From Verrucomicrobiota bacterium (GTDB taxonomy: Bacteria > Verrucomicrobiota > Verrucomicrobiia > Chthoniobacterales > JAFAMB01), in the NCBI GenBank assembly GCA_019236035.1, contig JAFAJU010000150.1, positions 1 through 5,640 on the forward strand: a stretch of DNA of 5,640 bases. The letters are read 5' to 3'. The stretch's first letter is position 1, and every line of letters begins with the position of its first letter. The position numbers and the translations under genes are program-made. Below are positions 1 to 5,438 of this stretch, in pieces. The notes under the pieces were generated by a model. It was given only the letters and a program-made list of their open reading frames with translations, did no database searches and was not told the DNA's origin.

Positions 1-1
1 A

Positions 2-760
2 AAGGACGGCGTGGATGTCAAACTCTTGCCTCGCGAAGGCGAGCTTTATGTCTTGGCTCGCAGCAACGATCGGGTGGCAAAAGAACGCACGATGCGCCGG
101 CGCCAACTCAAAAAACTCTGGGCTCGGCTTAAAGAACTCCAGCAGATGGCGCCGGCTCGCGATACACTTCTTCTCAAGCTTGGAGCAGCCAGGAGCCAAT
201 ATCCAACGGGCTGGCGCCTGGTTAAAATAGAGGTCAGTCAGCACGGAGAACTTTCCTTTTCCTTGCGCAAGGAAAAACTGCGCGCGATTCGTCAGCGGGA
301 AGGCCGCTATCTGCTTCGCTCCAATTTGGGCAGCGAAAATCCCGCTCAGCTCTGGCAGCTTTATGTCCTGCTGACCCAGATCGAGGAAGCGTTCAAAAAT
401 CTCAAAGGCGATCTGGCTCTGCGACCGATCTTTCACCAGCTACAGAAGCGAATCGAAGCCCATATTTTGATTGCGTTCCTGGCTTTCTGTCTCCACGCGA
501 CCTTGCGTCACAAACTGCGGCTCAGAGCTCCCGGACTGACGCCTCGATCCGTCTTAGAACAACTCTCGGCCATTCAAATGCTCGACGTCCACTTCCCAAC
601 CACTGACGGGCGCTGGCTCATCTTTTCCAGATACACCTCGCCCAACAAAGTTCAAAAGCTCCTCATCGGACAACTCGGGCTCGAACTACCCGCCCAAAGT
701 CCCCCAAGAATTACATCTCGCCGTTCGCTCGAACCCCTCTCGTCCCAGACCCGCTTGTAG
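2..760 (+). CDS. IS1634/IS4-type DDE transposase, C-terminal part (5' end outside window)
   Basis: The frame is open from base 2, so the GTG at 11 is not the real start and the gene begins upstream. The visible ~252 residues are the C-terminal third to half of a DDE (RNase H-fold) transposase. The family signature is clear: an RREGRYLLR segment followed by a Y...IEEAFKNLKGDL...RPIFH...RIEAHI block. This is the YREK-type motif of IS4-related elements, and the E of IEEAF is the expected third catalytic acid. The first two catalytic aspartates must lie upstream. A basic segment (RRRQLKKLWARLKEL) precedes it, as in other IS1634-like transposases. The C terminus (LPAQSPPRIT then a short tail) matches the normal family end, and I see no frameshift or internal stop. 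Whether the element is intact cannot be judged here. It converges on hisF. Family-level call is firm, exact IS name unknown. Confidence 0.9.
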   Translation, partial: KDGVDVKLLPREGELYVLARSNDRVAKERTMRRRQLKKLWARLKELQQMAPARDTLLLKLGAARSQYPTGWRLVKIEVSQHGELSFSLRKEKLRAIRQREGRYLLRSNLGSENPAQLWQLYVLLTQIEEAFKNLKGDLALRPIFHQLQKRIEAHILIAFLAFCLHATLRHKLRLRAPGLTPRSVLEQLSAIQMLDVHFPTTDGRWLIFSRYTSPNKVQKLLIGQLGLELPAQSPPRITSRRSLEPLSSQTRL

Positions 761-762
761 TG

Positions 763-784
763 AAGACCTTTTGATACCGGTCTT
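763..784 (+). terminator. small hairpin just after the transposase stop, possible weak terminator
   Basis: AAGACC (763-768) is complementary to GGTCTT (779-784) around a 10-nt loop, three bases after the transposase stop codon. It is followed by GTATTTATG, which has several T residues but no real U-tract. It could be a weak terminator or part of the right end of the insertion element. The base pairing is seen; the role is inferred. Confidence 0.3.
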
Positions 785-837
785 GTATTTATGAGCCTCG
801 GCGGATCGTCAATAGCCCCAGTAGCGAAAGACGGGCT

Positions 838-885
838 AGCCTGCATCGCTCACAAATCCTTAGAGATTTGTGAGCGACGCAGGCT
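838..885. repeat. near-perfect long inverted repeat between transposase and hisF
   Basis: Two 21-nt arms (838-858 and 865-885) pair at 20 of 21 positions around a 6-nt loop (CTTAGA). The single mismatch is A845 against C878. Outer parts read AGCCTGC / GCAGGCT and inner parts CGCTCACAAATC / GATTTGTGAGCG. The repeat starts 26 nt beyond the hisF stop and about 78 nt beyond the transposase stop, so it separates two convergent genes. It lacks an adjacent U-run on either strand (the nearest on plus is ATTTTT near 900-905), so it is not a textbook intrinsic terminator. It could be a bidirectional terminator, a dispersed palindromic repeat, or a remnant of an insertion-element end. Confidence 0.75.
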
Positions 886-910
886 TAGGCTATCGCGTGA
901 TTTTTGCGGG

Positions 911-1669
911 TTAGAGGCGGACCGGCACGCCGTGCGCCGCCAGGAATCGCTTTGCGTCTCCCACGGTATACTCCCCAAAGTGGAAAATACTCGCCGCTAA
1001 AACCGCATCGGCTTTCCCGTTCCGAAGCACCTGCAACAGATGCTCCAGCTTACCGGCACCTCCGCTTGCAATAACCGGAATCCCGACGGCTGAACTCACC
1101 GCGAATGTCAGATCAATGTCGTAGCCGTCCTTTGTCCCGTCTGCATCCATGCTGGTCAGCAGAATCTCCCCAGCGCCCCTGCGTTCCACCTCCCGCGCCC
1201 ATTCAACGGCGTCGAGCTCCGTTGGATTCCGGCCTCCGTGTGTAAACACAGTCCACTGGTTCGGGCCCGATCGCTTGGCGTCAATTGCAACCACGATGCA
1301 TTGAACGCCAAACGCCTCGGCGGATTGCGAAATCAACGCCGGTTCGCGGATGGCAGCCGTGTTGATGCTGACCTTGTCCGCTCCCGCCAGCAGCATTTCC
1401 CGGATATCGGTTGCTGTCCGAATACCGCCTCCCACCGTCAGAGGCATAAAACACTGCTCTGCCGTCCGTTCGACCACTTCAACCATCGTTCGCCGGTTGT
1501 CCGAAGAAGCGGTGATGTCCAAAAATACCAGTTCGTCGGCTTCTTGCCGATTATATTCCATCGCGCACTCCACGGGGTCGCCCGCATCGCGTAACTGCAG
1601 GAATTTTGTCCCTTTGACAACACGCCCCGCGGTGACGTCAAGGCAAGGTATGATTCTTTTAGTGGGCAT
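911..1669 (-). CDS. hisF: imidazole glycerol phosphate synthase, cyclase subunit HisF
   Basis: HisF is the cytoplasmic cyclase half of imidazole glycerol phosphate synthase. With ammonia from its partner glutaminase HisH it converts PRFAR to imidazole glycerol phosphate and AICAR, linking histidine and purine synthesis. The 252 residues cover the whole (beta/alpha)8 barrel at the normal family length. The two catalytic acids fall at their canonical numbers: Asp11 in IIPCLDV and Asp130 in VVAIDAKR. Lys19 in RVVKG and the flexible loop FLQLRDAGDP are also present. Phosphate-binding turns are TVGGGIR (79-84) and ASGGAG (201-206), and LLTSMDADGTKDGYD (170-184) is the usual family stretch. The ATG at 1669 is fixed by the conserved N terminus. 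No hisH, hisA or other his gene is visible nearby, and the gene looks monocistronic here. No Shine-Dalgarno sequence precedes the ATG (see the promoter entry). Confidence 0.98.
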   Translation of the reverse strand: MPTKRIIPCLDVTAGRVVKGTKFLQLRDAGDPVECAMEYNRQEADELVFLDITASSDNRRTMVEVVERTAEQCFMPLTVGGGIRTATDIREMLLAGADKVSINTAAIREPALISQSAEAFGVQCIVVAIDAKRSGPNQWTVFTHGGRNPTELDAVEWAREVERRGAGEILLTSMDADGTKDGYDIDLTFAVSSAVGIPVIASGGAGKLEHLLQVLRNGKADAVLAASIFHFGEYTVGDAKRFLAAHGVPVRL

Positions 1670-1676
1670 CTGAGCG

Positions 1677-1705
1677 ATATTAGAATGACTTCAGCATGCG
1701 GGCAA
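1677..1705 (-). promoter_or_regulatory. probable sigma-70-type promoter of hisF, very close to the start codon
   Basis: On the minus strand TTGCCC (1705-1700) is followed after exactly 17 nt by TAATAT (1682-1677). Only 7 nt separate the -10 hexamer from the hisF ATG, so a normal start site would fall at or next to the A of the ATG and give a leaderless or nearly leaderless mRNA. This agrees with the lack of a ribosome binding site. Spacing and hexamers are seen; use is inferred. Confidence 0.5.
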
Positions 1706-1724
1706 AACCAAACGCGGAACGACG

Positions 1725-1832
1725 GCGGCTGTCCGAGCCGCGGCGCGTGACGACCCAAAGGGCAAGACGACGTCTTCCTCCCACGGCTCGGGCGGAGCGG
1801 CTCGACTGAGCTCGCCGAAAGCCTCGCCCTAC
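1725..1832. repeat. G+C-rich repeat-like block upstream of hisF, with GTAG-headed imperfect palindrome
   Basis: This non-coding block differs in composition from the A+T-richer sequence on either side. It contains a hairpin GCGGCT (1725-1730) / AGCCGC (1736-1741) and a directly repeated CGGCTCG (1784-1790, 1798-1804). On the minus strand GTAG (1832-1829) is followed by GGCGAGGC and an imperfect palindrome: GGGCGGAG (1790-1797) faces CTCGCCC (1823-1829) with one bulged base, and CGGC (1798-1801) faces GCCG (1814-1817). A GTAG head next to an imperfect palindrome is the layout of REP elements. Only one copy is in the window, so repetition in the genome is inferred. Confidence 0.45.
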
Positions 1833-1856
1833 CCTTTAGTTTTTCTCAAGTTGTTC

Positions 1857-1869
1857 TTGATTAAATCAA
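1857..1869. promoter_or_regulatory. 13-bp A+T-rich palindrome upstream of the DUF4865 gene, possible operator
   Basis: TTGATT (1857-1862) and AATCAA (1864-1869) form a perfect palindrome around A1863, in A+T-rich sequence 56 nt before the chosen DUF4865 start. The size and symmetry would suit a dimeric repressor or LysR-type regulator. No regulator gene lies nearby and I see no convincing promoter around it, so this is only a candidate site. Confidence 0.2.
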
Positions 1870-1925
1870 ATTTGCTTAAGCGCGACGCGAGATGCACCCT
1901 GTTCAAGATGAATAAGTACGATCAG

Positions 1926-2477
1926 ATGCTAATGCAGTACGAAACCCCGTTTCCGGACGAATTCGATATGGACCAGGTCCAGAGCCGGGTGCGCAAACTT
2001 GCTCCGCAGTTCGATCAATACCCTGGGCTCAGATTCAAGCTCTACGGGGTCAATGAAGCGAAACATGCCGCCGTCAACGAATACACGTCGATCTATTTAT
2101 GGACGACTCCAGACCCGATGCGCGGTTTGCTGGCCGGCGATTTGTTCAACAACTATGCACAGGCATTTGCGCGACCAAGCGTTCGATCCTGGCTCATCCA
2201 CGACATTTTCGGTAATCTGTTGTCGTTAGTGGATGCACGTTATTCGCTGCGTCGGATAGTTCCGGTCCCGCGCCAGACCAAGGTGGGCGCCTTTCTGGAA
2301 AGCTGGACCCGCCGCGAGTATCGGTCAGACGCGCTTGTACAGGTGATCGGGCTGGATCCGTTGAACTGGCAACTAGCCGACTTCACTGTCTGGCACGACC
2401 GGCCGGAAAGCGTTGATTTGGGACACACGTATTCGCTGGTCCATGTTTCCTTGCCGGAGTTGCCAAGTGAACGCTGA
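1926..2477 (+). CDS. DUF4865 family protein
   Basis: This 183-residue protein matches my memory of the DUF4865 family throughout. It has the N-terminal MxMQY start, PxxFDM (10-15), then FDQYPGLRFKLY (29-40), NEYTSIYLW (51-59), the PMRGLLAGDLF segment and an ARPSVRSW block. It is about the usual family length of roughly 180-190 residues. No signal peptide or membrane segment is visible, so it is probably cytoplasmic. The function of the family is not known to me and no catalytic motif stands out. The ATG at 1926 is chosen because it gives the family-like MLMQY start. ATG at 1908 and TTG at 1851 are in frame upstream, and none has a good Shine-Dalgarno site. The gene stands alone and converges on the ligase-like gene with only 14 nt between their stop codons, leaving no room for a terminator. 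Confidence 0.8.
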   Translation: MLMQYETPFPDEFDMDQVQSRVRKLAPQFDQYPGLRFKLYGVNEAKHAAVNEYTSIYLWTTPDPMRGLLAGDLFNNYAQAFARPSVRSWLIHDIFGNLLSLVDARYSLRRIVPVPRQTKVGAFLESWTRREYRSDALVQVIGLDPLNWQLADFTVWHDRPESVDLGHTYSLVHVSLPELPSER

Positions 2478-2491
2478 ACGGCGAACGCCCA

Positions 2492-3706
2492 TCACTTTGC
2501 GGTCCGCGCGGTAAGCCAGAATCGGGCCCCGCCGTCAAAATATCCAAATGCACCGGTAAAACACCAATCTCCGTTTGCAGAGCCGGCCAGGAGCGGGGCC
2601 TCTTTCGCCAGATCCGATAGTGTTCGCCGATTGGGCAGGAATGGACCTCGAACGACAAGTTCTCCAATCGCCGCCGGCTGTGATCCATTCGATTCATCTT
2701 CCGAGCGGAGGGTCGGCTGGTCGGTCCGTTTTTGGGTGGAGATTCGTGCTTCGACTGCAGAGAAAAAATTCCCGACCAAGGTTGCGCCTCCTTTTCGCTC
2801 GTATTCTCTCAACGAAAGTGAAGCGAGCGGGAGATCCTCGTAAAAGATCAATTCTATATTCGCGTGCTGCAAGCGGCCGGTAAAATAGTCGATCACTTCC
2901 GGCTCAAGCGGCGCGTCGGTGATGAACACTTTATGGAGCGGAGAAAATGACTGCCGCAAGAGACGTCGAATGATTGGGCTTTCTGCCGCGATACGGGTGG
3001 GCTTAAATTTTTGGATTTGCCGCTCGATGCTGTGTGCAAAACAAGGGCCGACCAGACTGGTAAGACCCGCGGCCAGGTTGCCGAGCAAGTGGAGCGGCGA
3101 CGCGCAAAGATCTATCTCGCCGGCCTTGAGCTTTAAATGCGATACGAGCAGCTGAACACTTTCATAGAGTTGACTTTGGGACCAGAGGCGAAACGCCAGA
3201 TGACTTGACGCGGCGCCAACCAGACAGATGAGCGCGGGCGAATTCGCCGGCTGATCTTCCAGAGAGCCCAGTTTGCCCAGGCGCAACCAACGCGCCTGCG
3301 ACCGAACATGGCCGACGTAAATCTTTAACGGAATATGCTTAATGGCTCCGTTGAATTGGGAACCGAGCCATCCTTTCCTTGAAATCAGGCAGGCTTTAGG
3401 CTCGAGCGCCCTTATCCAGGCGACGAAATCGTCGCGGGGCTCAGAATCATCATACAGGATAGGGACCGCTCCAATTTGAAGAGCCGCCAAGAGGTACCCG
3501 TACATTTCCTGGCTGGCATCAACTCCAAACAGGACACGGTCGCCCGGCAAAATTTTCTTCTCGCGCAGTTCGAACGACAGAAAATCAACGAGTCGATTCA
3601 GCCCCGAGTAAGTCAGGACTCTGTCCCCCGAAAAGCATCGATCGATCAGCGCGGGAACACCCGGCTGCAACTCAGACCGTTCTCTGAGAGTCTGAACAAG
3701 GTTCAT
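2492..3706 (-). CDS. truncated, degenerate AMP-binding (ANL superfamily, OleC-like) protein, probably not a normal ligase
   Basis: The 404 residues follow the outline of the large N-terminal domain of adenylate-forming enzymes. There is an early LTYSGLNRLVDFLS and PGDRVLFGVDASQEMYGYLLA block, then GAVPILYDD, EIDLCASPLHLLGNLAAG (197-214), KVFITDAPLEP (259-269) and GELVVRGP (348-355). The middle blocks most resemble OleC-type acyl-AMP ligases. The signatures needed for catalysis are changed. The Ser/Thr/Gly P-loop (usually like TSGSTGxPKG) is CLVGAASSH (161-169) with no lysine. The YGxTE-like motif is FYEDLPLA (288-295). The TGD motif is TGAFGYFD, so the ribose-binding Asp is lost. The protein ends right there, lacking the ~100-residue C-terminal domain. 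I start at ATG 3706; a TTG at 3712 overlaps the upstream stop. It is probably translated by coupling to the mutarotase-like gene. It may be a pseudoenzyme, a binding protein or a decaying gene; there is no internal stop. Confidence 0.75.
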   Translation of the reverse strand: MNLVQTLRERSELQPGVPALIDRCFSGDRVLTYSGLNRLVDFLSFELREKKILPGDRVLFGVDASQEMYGYLLAALQIGAVPILYDDSEPRDDFVAWIRALEPKACLISRKGWLGSQFNGAIKHIPLKIYVGHVRSQARWLRLGKLGSLEDQPANSPALICLVGAASSHLAFRLWSQSQLYESVQLLVSHLKLKAGEIDLCASPLHLLGNLAAGLTSLVGPCFAHSIERQIQKFKPTRIAAESPIIRRLLRQSFSPLHKVFITDAPLEPEVIDYFTGRLQHANIELIFYEDLPLASLSLREYERKGGATLVGNFFSAVEARISTQKRTDQPTLRSEDESNGSQPAAIGELVVRGPFLPNRRTLSDLAKEAPLLAGSANGDWCFTGAFGYFDGGARFWLTARTAK

Positions 3707-3708
3707 GC

Positions 3709-4638
3709 TCAACTAAAGCGCATGGAGAACCGCCTGGTCAGCGTGGCTCCCGGCGGAATGACTTGAATGCCGAGCTTCTGCTCAAAAGGGCGCTGGTTCT
3801 GGTGGTCAGGCAATCCCCAGCACGGTTCAATACAAATGAACGGATTCAAATCACTCCAGAGAGTGAAGTAAGGCGCATCCGAGAGATCGATTTCAACTGC
3901 ACGGTGTCGCCCATAGTCCTGAAGTCTAACGTCGTAACCATCGACGTCGATCGCTTCGAGCAGAAACGATCCGGGCAGCTCAAACGGCTTTATCGGCATG
4001 GTGCTGCCGTCGGATTCAAAGTCGACGGTTTCACCGCTCAAGAAATTGTCCGGAGCTAAATACCGTCGATACTTCCCTTTTGGCAGGATGACACGCGCCT
4101 GTTCAACGGCTGATACGGCAAAGCCGGGATGCAGGCCAAAACTCACATGAGATGGTCGCTCGAGCTCTTCGTTTTGAAAGACGAAGGTCACTTCAACGAC
4201 GTTGCCGCGCAGCGTGTAACTGATTCGAAACGACACTTTGCGCGGGTATTCGATCCGGTCAATCTGATCCGCTGGAAGCGAATAACTGAGTGTACCCTGG
4301 TCGTCGATGCTGACTTCCGGGTCAGCAAACTTTTTGTGTCGAAGGAAACTGTGGTTTCCCCCACGGATTTCCTCCCCTTCATAAAACGTCCGCTCGCCCT
4401 TTAATCGATGGAGAAAGTAACCCATCACGGTCGCATGGTTTTGCCAGCCGCGTTCTGCGGGTCTAGTCTCCCCATCCCGGAAGAGGTATCCGTCCCAGCG
4501 GCCGTTGGCGGTACGCCGGGCGATGCTGACCAGTTCGGCTCCGAAATTATTGACCAGGATTCGGTGCCCACTTTCGCCATCGGCTAGCTCCTGTAACCGG
4601 TGGCCTTCTTGCTCAAAGGCACGATGCTCAAAGCCCAT
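3709..4638 (-). CDS. aldose 1-epimerase (galactose mutarotase)-like protein
   Basis: This is a cytoplasmic beta-sandwich protein of 309 residues, near the usual size for aldose 1-epimerases, which interconvert alpha and beta anomers of sugars. Landmarks are FGAELVSI (32-39), VMGYFLHRLKGERTFYEG (71-88), GGNHSFLRHKKF (93-104), GLHPGFAV (168-175) and LWSDLNPFICIEPCWGLPD (260-278). His170 of HPGFA and Glu271 of CIEPCWG align with the catalytic acid/base pair. The usual HGFAR-type motif is altered to NHSFLRH, which resembles the LacX/YihR-like side of the family. Substrate is unknown. The frame is open to an ATG at 4755, but residues before ATG 4638 read through the repeat region and look non-coding, so 4638 is preferred. 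A TCTAAT -10-like box sits at 4683-4678 without a good -35. The stop codon is two bases before the ATG of the ligase-like gene, indicating one operon. Confidence 0.85.
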   Translation of the reverse strand: MGFEHRAFEQEGHRLQELADGESGHRILVNNFGAELVSIARRTANGRWDGYLFRDGETRPAERGWQNHATVMGYFLHRLKGERTFYEGEEIRGGNHSFLRHKKFADPEVSIDDQGTLSYSLPADQIDRIEYPRKVSFRISYTLRGNVVEVTFVFQNEELERPSHVSFGLHPGFAVSAVEQARVILPKGKYRRYLAPDNFLSGETVDFESDGSTMPIKPFELPGSFLLEAIDVDGYDVRLQDYGRHRAVEIDLSDAPYFTLWSDLNPFICIEPCWGLPDHQNQRPFEQKLGIQVIPPGATLTRRFSMRFS

Positions 4639-4696
4639 GGGTTTACCAGTGGCACAGAGCGGCTCAGCCGCAACCAAATTAGAGCGTGTCGGATTT

Positions 4697-4817
4697 ACCG
4701 CGAAGCGGTTACAGATTGTTATCGCCCGGCGACTTATTGTCCCGGAGGGACGCATGAGCGTAGCCTGGCATGAAGTGCCAGGAATGGCGTAAAAAGAAGC
4801 GATCCGTCCCGGAGGGA
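4697..4817. repeat. REP/BIME-like composite palindromic repeat
   Basis: Several structured modules lie together between two minus-strand genes. ACCGC (4697-4701) pairs with GCGGT (4705-4709). A 12-base direct repeat, gtcccggaggga, occurs at 4739-4750 and 4806-4817; the first copy is itself a hairpin (GTCCC / GGGAC around GGA). Between the copies, GTAG (4760-4763) is directly followed by a perfect 7-bp stem CCTGGCA (4764-4770) / TGCCAGG (4776-4782) with a TGAAG loop. A GTAG tetranucleotide fused to a hairpin is the hallmark of REP sequences handled by REP-associated tyrosine transposases. It may extend on to about 4843. No such transposase is in the window, and dispersal in the genome is inferred. 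Confidence 0.7.
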
Positions 4818-4845
4818 AAGGATGATTGGCTACCGCTGGTCCCCA

Positions 4846-5358
4846 CTACGTCCCCGCCCCGACGTATTCTGCGGAATAAGTGTCGAACTTAGAGATCGAG
4901 CCTTCTTTGGGCGCTTGTTTGACATCGTAGACGTTGTTACCGACAACTTGCTGAGTCTGAGTGTCATAAAGCATCACCGATTTAGCACCCGCCGAATCTT
5001 TTTCACGCACTGTATCGACCGCGATATAGCGTTGTTTGCGGTATTGAGCCTTGCGCGGTGCCGGCGCATTCTCGTAAGCGAGTCGAGCGCGTTCTTCGGC
5101 AATTCGGCGCTGGCGTTCGGTTGCCTTGTGTTTAGCGATGATATATGCGGTGACTCCTGCCACTGCGCCAGTTGCCAGACCGATCGCAACGGCCTCAGAG
5201 GTGCTTGCTCCCGCGGCTTTTGCGACGCCTCCGGCAAGCGCGCCTGCACCTGCGCCGAACAGCGCGCCGTTTTCTGCCGGTGACAGATTTTCACACCCCG
5301 TCAGAAAGAGTCCTGCCACAAGGATCGCTGACGCAGATTTGATCAGAAGTGGGTTCAT
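4846..5358 (-). CDS. glycine-zipper lipoprotein
   Basis: The 170-residue product starts with a lipoprotein signal peptide: Lys7, a hydrophobic stretch SAILVAGLF and the lipobox LTGC, with Cys22 as the lipidated residue. The mature part opens with two glycine/alanine-rich helices, roughly 31-50 (GALFGAGAGALAGG) and 56-75 (AVAIGLATGAVAGVTAYIIA). These are typical glycine zippers that pack against membranes or each other. A charged segment KHKATERQRRIAEERARLAYE (76-96) is probably helical. The C-terminal domain (about 105-170) contains SVMLYDTQTQQVVGNNVYDV and ends in YSAEYVGAGT; I do not know its function. The likely site is the envelope. ATG 5358 is chosen over 5406 because it puts a proper signal peptide at the N terminus. 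It lies 80 nt downstream of the MFS stop on the same strand, and possibly has its own promoter. A structural or stress-related envelope role is a guess. Confidence 0.85.
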   Translation of the reverse strand: MNPLLIKSASAILVAGLFLTGCENLSPAENGALFGAGAGALAGGVAKAAGASTSEAVAIGLATGAVAGVTAYIIAKHKATERQRRIAEERARLAYENAPAPRKAQYRKQRYIAVDTVREKDSAGAKSVMLYDTQTQQVVGNNVYDVKQAPKEGSISKFDTYSAEYVGAGT

Positions 5359-5379
5359 AGAATAATTGCGAGCGGCGAC

Positions 5380-5406
5380 ATTATCGAGTCCCCCAAACCT
5401 ACACAA
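5380..5406 (-). promoter_or_regulatory. weak promoter candidate for the lipoprotein gene
   Basis: On the minus strand GATAAT (5385-5380), one base off the -10 consensus, is preceded after a short 15-nt spacer by TTGTGT (5406-5401). The -10 box ends 21 nt before the lipoprotein ATG, giving a leader of about 15 nt. The short spacer makes the -35 doubtful. Confidence 0.25.
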
Positions 5407-5438
5407 GCATTATCATCAGCCCGAGTGGAGGCGATGGC

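Noticed and set aside
838..885. CRISPR-like or tRNA-like structure
   Set aside because: There is a single palindrome with no spaced copies, and no cloverleaf arms or anticodon loop.
791..1000. Short plus-strand frame across the long palindrome into hisF
   Set aside because: It is mostly palindrome and antisense hisF, with no ribosome binding site and no recognisable protein.
1238..1673. Plus-strand frames opposite hisF
   Set aside because: They are shadows of a well-conserved enzyme gene on the other strand.
4639..4755. N-terminal extension of the mutarotase-like protein to the ATG at 4755
   Set aside because: The 39 extra residues are translated from the REP-like region, are basic and low in similarity to the family, and the protein already has its usual length from 4638.
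4822..5283. Plus-strand frame of 153 codons preceded by GGAGGGAAAGG before ATG 4822
   Set aside because: The apparent ribosome binding site is part of the repeated gtcccggaggga module, and the frame lies opposite the clearly real lipoprotein gene; its product is Cys-rich and resembles no family I know.
5359..5406. Upstream start of the lipoprotein at 5406
   Set aside because: It would put 16 unrelated residues before a textbook lipoprotein signal peptide and run through the -10-like box.
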